The position numbers and the translations under genes were made by a program. Below, one piece after another: positions 12,432 through 24,300 of a stretch of DNA of 64,000 nucleotides. Each line of letters begins with the position of its first letter. Position 1 is the stretch's first letter. The notes under the pieces were generated by a model. It was given only the letters and a program-made list of their open reading frames with translations, was not told where the DNA came from and ran no database searches. This DNA comes from Neurospora tetrasperma FGSC 2508 (taxonomy: Eukaryota > Ascomycota > Sordariomycetes > Sordariales > Sordariaceae), in the NCBI RefSeq assembly GCF_000213175.1, contig NW_009799099.1:1191560-1255559 (forward strand). The letters are read 5' to 3'.

Positions 12432-13860
12432 ATGGCCACCACTGCGATGGACTACGAAAACGCCAACGGCGATCGCTTCGATGGTATGTCCACGTCCTCA
12501 ACTGCGTCATCGCCTTTCTCTACCCTGCCCGGCCTTTGCGTCAGCATTTAGCACCCGCGCCAGCACCAGACGCGGATGCAGATGAGCGATGATGGCCTTC
12601 GCGACTTCAGCCTCAGCCTGTCCTCGTCTGCATCATCATCATCATCATCATCATCACCACACCTCTCGCGTCGCGACACACCCATCTCTCTGTCCATCTA
12701 CGGCTTGTCTACCTCAATATTCCATCAGCTACTGACCGGTTCATCTAGAGGACGCCCCTCGCTACGACCGCGACCGTAGTGCGTCGCCGCGTCGCGATGA
12801 TGGCCACGACTCTTCGCGTCGTCGCTCCATGTCTCCCAACGGCAACGACCGGTAAGCACCGCCACCAGCTCGCCTGATGCGGTCCAAACATCCAAAAAAA
12901 CAATATCATCTGACATCAACACCAGTGCTCCTGCCAAGGACGAGGGTCAGTCCAAGGGAGGTGAGGAGGATGGTGCTCGCAACCCTGGCTCCAACCTTTT
13001 TGTCACCGGCATTCACCCCAGACTGGAGGAGGCCGAGGTTACGCGCCTCTTCGAGAAGTACGGCGAGGTTGAAAAGTGCCAGATCATGAAGGACCCCCAC
13101 ACCGGCGAGTCTCGTGGTTTCGGTTTCGTCAAGATGATGACTCCTGAGCAGGCCAATGCTGCCAAGGAGGGCCTGCAGGGCGAGGTTATTGAGGGCAGAA
13201 CTCTCAGCATCGAGATGGCTCGTCGCGCTCGTCCCCGTACCCCTACTCCTGGCAAGTACTTCGGTCCTCCCAAGAGAGGTAAGTTGTCCCCGCGTTTCCC
13301 CCCGGAAAAGTCTCGAACTGATGCACTGAAACACAGGCGAAGGCCGCTTTGATGACCGCAACGGTCGTCGCGGTGGCGGTTTCGGCGGCGGCTATGGCGG
13401 TGGTCGTGATGACTCTTACCGTGGCTATCGTGGCGGTGGTTACCGTGATGACCGTGGCTACGACCGTGGCTACGACAGAGGCTATGACCGCAGCGGCGGT
13501 TATGGCGGCGGCGACCGTGGCTATGAGCGCAACAGCTACCGTGAGGACCGTGGCTACGACCGCAGCTACCGTGGTGAGGACCGCGGCTATGATCGTCGTG
13601 AGCGTGGTGGCGCTGATGAGGCCTATGGCCGCGGTGGCGACCGTTACCGTGATGACCGTGGCGGCGAGCGCTATGGTGGCAGCGGCCGCGGTGGTCCTGA
13701 TGAGCGCCGTGCTCCCGGTTACGACCGTGATCGCGGCTACGACCGTCCCAGCGACCGTGATGCCCGTCCTCCTCGCGACGCTGCCCCCGGCACCAGCAGC
13801 TACGGCGAGCCGGCTCCTCGTGAGGCTCGCGAGCCCTACGGTACATATTCGAACATCTGA
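12432..13860 (+). CDS. transformer-2-like SR/RRM RNA-binding protein
   Basis: Four exons, 12432-12483, 12749-12851, 12926-13278 and 13337-13860, give 343 aa. The first part is Arg/Ser/Asp-rich (RSASPRRDD, SSRRRSMSP). One RRM follows at about residues 73-155, with RNP2-like LFVTGI and RNP1 RGFGFVKM. The linker RTPTPGKYFGPPKRG resembles the Tra2 linker. The tail is a long Gly/Arg/Tyr/Asp region made of GYDRGY-like units. Tra2-type proteins bind purine-rich RNA and act in splicing in the nucleus. Intron 1 is long (265 nt) and contains an ATC trinucleotide run near 12634. At the 3' end a second form is possible: a donor at 13840 (GTACAT) and an acceptor ending about 13897 would change the terminus from GTYSNI to GTR with a stop near 13906. 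RRM family is certain; Tra2 subfamily is likely. Confidence 0.85.
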
Positions 13861-15938
13861 ATCTTGCTTGTGGTGAATGCCTGCTGACTTGAACAGGTAC
13901 CCGCTAGGATCACGGTATCTAGGTTCCACAATCTGATTAACACCAGGAGGCTCTGTCCTTCCAGCTTCATCGGCAGCACAGTTTTCCTTTAGCTTGTTTC
14001 TTTCTTTTCGCTCTTGGCATGGAAACAAAATCGGATATCCTAAAATTCGTCGGCTGGAGTTACGGCAGATATTTGGAGGGTAATTGGCCCTGTCCCGGCG
14101 GTTCGCCTTGCACCGAAACGGCTACCTAGATGAGCCACTTTGGAGGTTGCGACACTCGACAGACTTCACATGGTATGGGCAACATGGTCGGTCAGCCGTT
14201 GGTCGACATTGTCTAGGCCGTCACCCCTTCTACCTCTTTCCACCTATTTGGATCAGAAAACGAAGGGGATGAAAGCCGCGCTTGTACGATTATTTTTCTT
14301 TCGCCTTCTTACGGCCAGCGGCAATATCGTGACGACTTGGCGCATCCTATCTCGACGGGTTTCTTTTACGTAGTCGGCAAGCATGATACCAGCGCATCAA
14401 CCTTTTTCAGCATCTTAATCGTGAACGCCAATGCCTGAGACATCAGTGGCAAACATTCTTAACAAAAGGTGCAACCCCACCGGAGCAAGTCAAAATTCGG
14501 CATGTAATCGTCCTCAGCCTCGCCGAGCTCCACCTCTCGCCTTGAACGTCTGCACTCGCCATTGTTACAGCATGCGACTTGACACCATGTTTGATCCGCT
14601 CGCGATAATCACTATCATGGCTCTTTGACATCAAAGCACCGCAGCATGGCAACCTGCTGGTGACGCCGATTAAGTCCTTGTTGGACGTGGCATTTCTTCA
14701 AGGACGAGGCTTCTCGTCCGATGTGTTGTCAGTCAAGCCAAACACCCGTCCAAACGCTTTCAGGTACGTTTCCGGTCGCGATGCAGCCCTTCTGCGTCTT
14801 TTGGCTTCTAGCAACTGTTCTCCATATCCCCCATCAGTTTGTTACATTTACTTTGCTTTGCTGGGTACTGCTGGAGCTCCGATGATTACAGGAAAAAGGC
14901 CGATGGCAAGGCATGCGTCACTCCTGTCGCTGCGAATCGTTGAGTTGCTTGTTTGAAGAAGGAGACATCGGTTACTTGCAACAGACACGTAGGCAACAGC
15001 AAAGGACCATCACAGAATCCATTCGTCCAAGCCCAAGGGCCGTAGAAAGACCAGCGGTTTGGCAAACGTCTGGTATTTTCCAAGACCCGGGAGACAGCGT
15101 CAGCGACTATGCAACATGCGAGTTACGAAACATTGCGCTGGACCAAGGATTGGCAACTGATGGCTACACTTTTTTTTTTCCATAGCCGCTCTCATTTTTT
15201 TTTTTTTTTTTTGCAAGTTTACTTGAGTTAACGCTCTCCTGCTCTCTCCTTGTCATTCTTCGGGATACCACATTGGTATCTTCCGATTTCTTTATCTTCG
15301 TCGTATGCCTTCTGCTAGACCTTATACGATGCCTTTGGCTCGACCTGGTAGCCAAGCGAATTCCTCATAAATGGTGGTAATCGCAGTCTATACTTGGTAT
15401 CACTTAAAAGATCTTTGACTCCGGTCACGGACAATCGAGGAAGTAAAAATATACCATGGAAAATTATCCTTCATGTTGATTCCCTGCAGCAAAAGCACAT
15501 TCGAGTCTGCCTTTCATACGTAACGTCTCTTTCAAAAACCCATCTCAGACAAAGGGGAAGCGCCAACAAGAGCATCAGAAAGCTCGGCCAAAACCTTTCT
15601 CTACCACCCGTGCGTTAACAAAGACATGAAGTCCGTGCTAAAAGCATCGCAAGTTCCCAATGCTTTGTGCGTGCGAGCTTTGGGGGGGCTCAATAAAAAC
15701 GCAGCTGATTCCCCAGGTTTCAGTCACTCTTGTCTTGGTCCTCAGTGAATGCTGCCTCCAATCTCCCCGGACAGATCCAATCAATCCAATAACCTTGTGT
15801 GTTCATCCCTTCTTGTCTCGCGCGTTAGCCGAGACTCATTCATCATCCCTTGCGACACTACTACACAGGCACACTACCATCATCACTACACCATCTTGCC
15901 CCCCACCCGTCTATTCCCTTCAAAACTTCCGTCCCAAA
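13861..15938. other. gene-free interval
   Basis: I found no convincing coding region. It includes the 3' flank of the Tra2-like gene, T-runs near 15170-15212, and probably the promoter of the gene at 15939 with CA-rich leader DNA from about 15860. Several short frames occur but none has a domain or splice context. Confidence 0.5.
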
Positions 15939-16895
15939 ATGCCCTGCGTAACCAGAAGCTCCGCCAAAAACGGCCCCGGCGGGCTATTTGACTTTATCGG
16001 CGTCGCCATAGCCAATGGAAACGTCAAGTACGATATCCCTGAACAGTACCAACACCTCTTGCCGTCAAACCTCCACCAACAAGAAGCCAACAACGCCGAA
16101 CCCCTTTTCATTCACTCAAGTGCAAAGGGAACATATGTAGAAAAGGGCAAGAACAGGAAAACCGCTGCCATTGCTGAAAGAGCTGATAAGATCACTGCCG
16201 CCGCCTCTGCCCATGCTACCAAGGTCATCGCAGCCAAGCAGGGCAAAGGCGGTTTGGATATCAATATTGTTTTGCCTGTTGGGGGTGGGGGTGTAGGTGT
16301 GGGTGTTGGTGTTGGTAAGGGAGGGAAGGGGAAGAGGAAGGTGCTTGAGGCTGGCAAGAAGGACGGTAATAAGAAGAGGAAGTTGGAGAGGATTGAGGAG
16401 GTAGTAGAAGATGAGCAAGTTGAAGACAGTGAGAAGGAGGAGGAGGAGGAGGAGAAAAAAGGGGAAGATGATGATGATGAGGAGTATGTACCTGATGGTA
16501 AACGTCCGGCGAAGAAAAGGCAAAAGAAGACTGTGAAGGATACGCGGAAGAAAAAGCAGCAAAAGGTGGTTAAGGCTGCTGCTCCGAAGAGAGGGGGTAG
16601 AGAGAAGAAGGTTGAGGTTGAGGCTGAGGCTGAGGCTGAGACTGAGAGTGCAGCTTCGGCTTTGGTTTCTGGGAAGAAGGAAGTGGAGGAGGAAGAGAAA
16701 GAGAAGGGAGGGGAGAAGGAGGTTAAGGAAACTGTCGAGCTTGAGGTGGCTGTGGTGGCTGTTGTGGATGGTAACCAGGGTCAGGGTGAGGAAGAGGAGA
16801 AGAGAGAGGAGGGGGAGAAGGGAGAGGACGGTGGAGGTGAAGATGAGGATTATGAGCAACAGGATCGCAATCCTGATGCTGAGCCTGAAGAGTGA
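15939..16895 (+). CDS. Lys/Glu-rich hypothetical nuclear protein
   Basis: One exon from ATG 15939 encodes 318 aa; the frame is open further 5' but the ATG at 15939 sits at the end of a CT/CA-rich leader. Residues 1-115 have ordinary composition (start MPCVTRSSAKNGPGGLFDF). A short Gly-Val repeat follows near 115-128. The remainder is almost entirely Lys, Glu, Asp, Arg and Ala, with basic clusters (KGKRKV, GKRPAKKRQKK) that look like nuclear localisation signals, and acidic runs. I do not recognise a family. Charged-block proteins of this kind are often chromatin- or nucleolus-associated, but that is only a guess. GA-rich DNA can give spurious long frames; the non-repetitive N-terminus argues that it is real. 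Confidence 0.6.
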   Translation: MPCVTRSSAKNGPGGLFDFIGVAIANGNVKYDIPEQYQHLLPSNLHQQEANNAEPLFIHSSAKGTYVEKGKNRKTAAIAERADKITAAASAHATKVIAAKQGKGGLDINIVLPVGGGGVGVGVGVGKGGKGKRKVLEAGKKDGNKKRKLERIEEVVEDEQVEDSEKEEEEEEKKGEDDDDEEYVPDGKRPAKKRQKKTVKDTRKKKQQKVVKAAAPKRGGREKKVEVEAEAEAETESAASALVSGKKEVEEEEKEKGGEKEVKETVELEVAVVAVVDGNQGQGEEEEKREEGEKGEDGGGEDEDYEQQDRNPDAEPEE

Positions 16896-18350
16896 GTGAT
16901 GAGGAGTGACTTGGTGTCTCTTGTTCAGAGTTAAGGGTGCTTCGTTATAGTATAGGGAGGCTGGTCCTCGAAGTCAAGTATATTGGTTTGTTGTTTTTGT
17001 ACAAGGTCGCTGATTGTCCTGCTCACGGGTGATGTGAAAGGTTGTCTGTTTATCGTCTTAGTTGTCGTTTCCCGTCTCGTCCGTCGGCTTTTCTATAACA
17101 TGAGCTCGTGTCCAGCCATTCGGCACATCTGCATAGTCAGTGTTCGTGTCTGTCACTCTCATTGGATTGCCTCAACGGGGCTATAGATTCTTCATATCCA
17201 TTGATCATCAGATCAGTTTTTACCTACCATGCTACTGATGAAACCATAACATCGACAACCAACAACAACCACCAACAACCCACGACGTCCAACCACTTGC
17301 CACCATCGTTAATCTATAATACCCCAAGCATGCTAATACACTAAACTAGTCCCTTGATGTACCGCCATTCTTCGAAGTTCCCCCTTTTATTCCTATGTGA
17401 AAGATGTATATTACCTCGTCAGCTCGCGTCCAGGCAGCAACCCATTGCAGGATTGACATTCGTTGCAAATTGGGTTCAGTAAATACTGCATCTTAGTACG
17501 AAGTGGATAAGGAGATCACGGTTTTCCAGGTGCTGATAGCCCGCAGTATGAAGGACTCCTCCTCCACCACCACCACCTTCCCCTTCATGCAGTTGGCGAT
17601 ATATGATAAATCACAACACCCTTTCAAGAGACGGGTAAGAGAGATATACATGATGCGAATGTTGACCGTTTTGGGTCATTATTAAAAGAGATAGGTGTGT
17701 TTTTGGTACTAGGTAGGGCTATCGTGTCAGATCCATGACCTACCTAGATGACGTGTTCCTGATTCTCTTTGGGAAGGAAGAGGATATGTACAACTTTCCT
17801 TTACGAACTGTTAGAATAAGGGTAGATGTAAATGATCCACAAGTTTCTTCGTCTACGGGATTTATCGAAATTTATGCTATGGCTAATTGGATGATGGCAA
17901 TGATGTTAGGTTGTTTTGAGGCTGTATTGTAGGTCGTCTTCTTCGAGGTACCAGAGGCCATCATGATGTGAGACTGTATGAAATGTCCCTGTTCCTCTTC
18001 AAAATCTTTCAAGCGGCTGGGAAACAAACCCAGCAATCGAAAGACAGTCCAACGCATCTTTCAAGGGTGCTGAAGACGCCAATCGGATTCTTCTATTATG
18101 TCGTTGTGACGGATCATTGTTTTTCTCATGGTTATCGGACCCCGAAATTCGAGATCGAGATAAGCGAAGAACAAGACAAAACAAAACAAAACAAAACAAG
18201 ACAAAACCAAGAAGAAAAATGGAAAAAGAAAGAGAAAAAAAAAAGGGGGGGGAGGGGGGGGTTCGTAAGCTTTGCAAGTCATTCGCCGACTCGGCACCGA
18301 TAAGCCTCTGTTAAGTACACTAGTGTAGGTACACACGGGCTACGGGCCTA
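16896..18350. other. gene-free interval
   Basis: No coding signal beyond short random frames. There is an (AAAAC)n microsatellite at about 18177-18200, followed by A- and G-runs near 18230-18262. Confidence 0.5.
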
Positions 18351-18693
18351 CAGTAATGTCCCCTGCTTTTGCAACCCCCCCTAATGCTAGCACCCTACTT
18401 ATTGCACAGATTTGTGAGTACAAGATTTACAAACCCATACTGGGACTGCTAACTGCTAATTGCAACAGTGATGACTAGATTTTTGCATTAACAGGGGTCG
18501 AATTTCTTAGGGAGTGAAGACTTATACCTTCATATCGGGGCTTGGCGACCCACTTTTCCGGCCCCTCGGCGTCTTCCAGTGGCTTGAACGCCTACTCCTG
18601 GTCCGTGCATAGGATCCCCCCTTTGCAAACACCCTACTTATTGCAAGAAAAATCGCTGCAGGAATTGTGTTGCAATAACAGGGGACATTACTG
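18351..18693. mobile_element. MITE, Tc1/mariner-like (copy 2)
   Basis: The element is 343 bp and flanked by TA on both sides (18349-18350 and 18694-18695). Its ends are inverted: CAGTAATGTCCCCTG on the left and the same 15 bases on the opposite strand at the right, both followed by T-rich sequence and TTGCAA. The termini match the element at 11065-11416 in the first five bases and the CCCCTG-TTGCAA block. It contains an internal direct repeat, CACCCTACTTATTGCA, in each half. There is no transposase. The near-identical ends suggest it is younger than copy 1. Confidence 0.85.
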
Positions 18694-18695
18694 TA

Positions 18696-21389
18696 CTTCT
18701 GGGGCCGGGCCGAGAACATCATCACACTCACGACAGGCCACAGCAAGTAGCGTCCGCCCTGATGCGACTGTTGTCGGTCTATAATTTCTGTTTTCTTTGT
18801 TAAATTCTTTGGCCTTGACTTATTTACATGTTACAAAGTCAAATGTGGTCAGGCTATACAAGCCGCTCTGTTGACATGTAGAGGTATGCACTGCGGTAGA
18901 AAACGGCAACATGTACATATGTGAAAAGTGTGCAGGTGACAGACAGTTGAGCAATCGTGGCAGGCAAGGAGATCAGGATCTTCGCATGCGTCATAAGTAG
19001 GTAGATGTACGCTGTGCATGACGGGTGCTCGAGCCAGATGTTCGATGGGAGTTTTTGAGAGTTGTTGGAATTGGGATTGCGAAATGTACTAGCGATTCAT
19101 GAACAGATGTCATGTTGCCAGTCACTTGGGTTTGACTGGTGATAGGTAGAGGTACTTTTCATTTTCACTACCTACAACAACTGCAAAGATATAAGCTTAT
19201 CTTGCTACCCGTGCAACACGGCGATCACGGCTCCGAGTGACAAACGTAACGTGCAGTTCATGACCGCCTCACTGCAGTGATGCCTGGAGCTGGGGCATCA
19301 TCACTCCACATCATAAGCGAGCTTCGCATCAGAGTCCGGAGCGGTGCCGATTCTCGTCTGTTGAAACAAAGGATTTTTATAGAGTCCGGGGAGCTGTTGC
19401 GCTAGTGATACCGCTTCTTTCTTCAAGTATCTGAATGACTCGACGGGCTGGTGGTGTATTGTTAATCAAAGCGGTGTCAGCTCGCTAAAAAAGAGATAGC
19501 CACCGAGATGGTGAAGCACAGTCACTTGAAGCCCTTGATAAAACAAAGACGGTTGCGGAGGTGCATGGAAGAAAGGTGAGGCAACGATGGAGCCTACGTA
19601 TGTATGTACCTACACCTCTTCCTGCCGTGCAGACTGTCGTGTTGTGAGCCGTTTTATCCGGATTTACGAGGAACAGTTGGTTCTCGACCTCTAGTGTAGA
19701 TCCATTCGGGAAGCTAATAAGACTTCGGCGTTAAGGAGCTATGACTGACCACGATAGAAATGCAAGTGTCAAAACACAAAGCTGTCAAAGTTCGGTGTAG
19801 TCACACCCGCATAATCGAGGAGGCAGTGGGAGGCTAGTACCTAGCCTAAAGTGACTAATTGGGCAGGTCGATAGGCTCGATGGGTGATATTGGGGAAAAG
19901 ACAAACAGATGTGTCACCCAAGGGAAATAAAGTCAAGATCAGGCGGGGTGCTGAGACAACCCCTAATATGTATGTACGAGGTATGTAGGGCTGGCCAAGG
20001 ACGGTCAGGGCAACTGCAACTGCTTCTGTGGTGCTTCTAGTGTACATCGATGTACGCGTACACTACTGTAGCGCAAAGATATCAACGTGGACAACCGTGG
20101 ACTTTTGATGCAGCACCAAGCACGGCAACGGGGTGGAGGAGGGGCGTTGCCTGCATCGGCAAGTCGGGGCCGGTCACCTCCACCGGATGCAGGGCACCGG
20201 AGCCTTTCAGACCTTTCAGTTGCAGCTGTGGGCGACTTTTACAAAGTAGACCTCAGCGGTTTGAAGGTGGGGATGGGGGCTGGGGCGGGCGGGCTACACA
20301 CCTGCTGAATAAACAAGAGACGAAAACGATTTGGAGGCGTCATCGGCGGCGGGGCGTCTTCGACCCCGAACCCCGACTCCCTCTCGTGTTTTCTTTTTAG
20401 TGTACATAGCATAGCTCGGACATTGAAGCCGTGGTCCTGGGGATCGGTGACGGCGGTGGGGAACTGACTTTTTCAAGCATTTTTCCCTAAAGTCCACTTC
20501 TCGAAGAAAAGAAGGATGGAGAGAACTGTGAAGGCGATGGAATAAGTGGGCATCCTCGGCATTCCATCACAAAAAGGAACAAAAAGATACGACGAAATGT
20601 ACACAACACGGAAGGAAGGCGCCAACACGCACCGAGCATCAGATCCGCTTTCTGAGTGTTGATTCGAAGTGGAAGTGGTATCCCTCCACCTCATTTTTCA
20701 CTGTTCCATTCCCGCCCTTTTGCTCTTTCCCTTTTGATTTGGCCTCTTATCTCTTTGCTAAATATTTCAAGTTGTGTCATCCTTCTTCGAGTGTGGGAGT
20801 CTCATTTTCTGCTTTTCTCCCTTTTTCTTGCCACCACTCTTCCATCCCAAGGTTGACCCCAAGGTTTGGCATCCAACTGAACGGAAGTCGACTAGACTTA
20901 TACACCATAAGTCGGGAGATCGCATTTACAGCTTGATCCTCGCCCCAAACCTGGCTTCCTCTCCTCCCTCACAAGCCAGCACCCTTCACCTTATTTTTTA
21001 ATATACTCCAAACCCAACCATTCACTTTCTTCAGTAGATGTCTTGCTCCACCTCGTTTGCTTATTATTATATCGCATCTACTGCAATTTGAACGGCACAA
21101 GACCTCCAACTCAGTCAAGTAACGGCACCTCTAACTCCAACCTACGTCCGTGACCTGCTGTCTGCCTGCGGCTTGCGACCTGCCAACCCCCCCCGGCAAC
21201 AACCATCACCCCTTTTGCGCATAATGACAACAACCGACGAATAGTATTTTATTCTTTGATATAGCTGCCCAAAAATCACGACGGACTACGGTCCTTTCCT
21301 CATTACAGGTACAAGATCATTCATTGCCTTTCAGCGAGGCTTCTCTATAAGCCCTGCTGCCAAGACGGCGCTCTCTCTACAATATCAAC
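18696..21389. other. gene-free interval upstream of the ABC transporter
   Basis: About 2.7 kb without a plausible gene. Many TGTATGTAC/TACCTA-type motifs occur, as in other Neurospora non-coding DNA. The last 700 bp are CT-rich and contain several short upstream ATGs, probably promoter and leader of the transporter gene. Confidence 0.5.
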
Positions 21390-24300
21390 ATGGCCGAATT
21401 CCCAGACGAAAAAGAAAAGGAGATCAGCCTCCCGAACCCCGTAGCCGACCAGAGACATCGAGACGATGAGATCGAGGAAGCACACAGGAGCGATGAAGAC
21501 GTCGAAAAGATTGCCATAGGCTCGTCGGTTGTGGAGGAGAACGATGAGAAGAGGGCCGAGCTGAACCGGATGAGGACCAATGCCACCAACACCAGCGTGA
21601 CCACGGCCGCTACCATCCACCCTCATGTCAAACCAAAGCCATGGTACAAGCAGCCAAACCCACTAAGATGGGGGAAAATCGCACCAATCCCCGAGACGAG
21701 GAGGCCATCGCCAGAGTACAATGCCGGTTTCTTCAGGTCGCTCTTCTTTAGTTGGATGGGTCCTTTGATGACGGTAAGTGAACCAGTATCCGAGAGGGTT
21801 ATCTACACACTGAAACAAATAACTAACACACCTCTAGACGGGATACAAACGACAACTGGAGCTCAACGACATCTACCAAGTCAACCCAGCCCGTTCTGTG
21901 GATCCCCTTACAGAAAGGATGCGAGAGTCCTATAAGCGGCGGGTGGAGAAGGGGGACAAGTATCCGTTGCTTTGGGCGATGCATGAAACCTTTTTCTGGG
22001 AATTCTGGATTGGTGGCATGTGTCAGCTTGCGGCCTCTATCCTCCAAGTCATGTCGCCCTTTACTCTTCGTTACCTCATCCAGTTTGCAACGAACGCCTG
22101 GGTCGCCACCCACTCTGGCGCACCACCGCCGGGTATCGGATCCGGCCTGGGATTGGTCTTCGGTATCACGGTCATGCAAATCTTGCAGAGCTTGTGCATT
22201 AACCACTTCATCTACCGCGGTATGCTTATCGGAGGTATGGCTAGGGCCTCTCTAATCAGCTTAATCTACGAAAAGTCCATGGTTATTTCAGGTCGTGCCA
22301 AGGCGGGTGGCGCTGATGCGTTAGATGTTCCCGCTGCAAAGGCGGCTGCTGAGAAGGACGCAAAGAAGAAGAGCAAGAAGAAGGGCAAGAAGGGCCAGGC
22401 CGGTGTTGAAGGTGATGGTGCCGGCTGGGGTAACGGAAGAATTGTAAGTGCAACCGAACCGACTACATGTTACTAGTGGCTAACAAGTTTGCAGATCAAC
22501 TTGATGAGCGTCGATACTTACAGAGTCGACCAAGCCTCTGGTTTGTTCCATATCATCTGGACTGCCCCCGTCTCCATCATTATCACCCTGGTGCTGCTGC
22601 TTGTCAACTTGACCTACAGCGCGCTCGCCGGTTTTGCCTTGCTGATTATTGGTATCCCCGTGCTCACCAAGGCCATCAAGAGTCTCTTCGCCCGCAGAAA
22701 GGCCATCAACAAGATCACCGATCAGAGAGTTGGCCTGACCCAGGAAATCCTTCAGTCCGTCCGCTTCGTCAAGTTCTTTGGCTGGGAAAGCTCGTTTCTC
22801 AAGCGCCTGCAAGAGTTCCGTGATCGCGAGGTATCAGCTATTCAGGTGTTGTTGGCTCTTCGTAATGCGATTATGGCCATTAGTATTTCGCTTCCGATCT
22901 TCGCGTCCATGCTTGCCTTCATCACCTACTCTTTGACCAACCACGGGCTGGCGCCGGCCAAGGTCTTCTCGTCTCTCGCCCTTTTCAACGGTCTTAGAAT
23001 GCCATTGAACATGCTTCCCCTGGTCATCGGTCAGGTGACGGATGCATGGTCCTCTATCTCCCGTATCCAGGACTTTTTGCTTTCGGAGGAACGTGAGGAT
23101 GAAGCTATCATCAAGCCCGATGCTCCTAATGCTATCGAAGTCCACGACGCCTCCTTCACCTGGGAAAGAACGCCAACTCAAGAGAACGAATCTACAGTGG
23201 GTGGGGCCGGTCCGAAATCGAAGCCTGAAAAGGGTGCCAAGGGAAAGCCCAAGGATGTCGAGGCGGCTACTCCTCCTTCCGGTGACGACTCGAGTACCTT
23301 GGTTGAAGAACAGGAACCGTTTAAGCTTCAGGATCTCAATTTCACCATTGGCAGGAACGAGTTGGTTGCCGTTATCGGTTCCGTCGGCAGTGGAAAAACC
23401 TCACTGCTGTCTGCCTTGGCTGGCGATATGCGCAAGACCAGCGGCGAGGTTGTTCTTGGCGCCCAAAGAGCTTTCTGCCCTCAGTACGCCTGGATTCAGA
23501 ACGCGACTCTCAAGGACAACATTCTTTTTGGAAAGGAGATGGACCCTGAATGGTACCGCGATGTTATTAAGGCTTGCGCGTTGCAGCCGGATTTGGATAT
23601 GCTTCCCAACAACGACTTGACCGAGATTGGTGAAAGAGGTATCACCATCTCTGGTGGTCAAAAGCAGAGACTCAACATTGCCCGTGCGATTTACTTTGAT
23701 GCCGATATCGTTCTCATGGACGACCCCCTGAGTGCCGTCGATGCCCACGTGGGTCGCCATATCTTCGACAACGCTATTCTTGGTTTGCTCAAAGACAAGG
23801 CCCGTATTTTGGCAACTCATCAACTTTGGGTCCTCAACCGCTGCGACCGCATCATTTGGATGGACGGTGGTCGTATTCAGGCTGTGGATACCTTCGACAA
23901 CCTTATGAGGGATTCCGAGGAGTTCAGACAGCTCTTAGAATCGACTGCCCAAGAAGAAAAGAAGGATGAAGCCGAAGCTCCTGCCGCAACCAGCGAGGAA
24001 GAAGCGCCCAAGAAGAAAAAGAAGGCCAAGGGTCTCATGCAGGCTGAGGAGCGTGCTGTGGCTAGCGTCCCATGGTCGGTTTATACGTCCTACGTCAAGG
24101 CCTCCGGCAGCTATCTCAACGCCCCCATTGTTCTCGTGCTCCTGGTTATTTCACAGGGATCCAACATCATGACTAGCTTGTGGCTTTCGTGGTGGACTTC
24201 TGACAAGTTTGGCCTGAGTTTGGGGCAATACATTGGTGCCTACGCTGGTCTCGGCGCGATGCAAGCTCTCCTCATGTTCGCATTCATGGTATCTCTATCG

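Noticed and set aside
13013-14028. Long antisense frames opposite the Tra2-like gene
   Set aside because: They are His/Arg- or Ala/Thr-rich shadows of the repetitive Gly/Arg/Tyr-coding exon.
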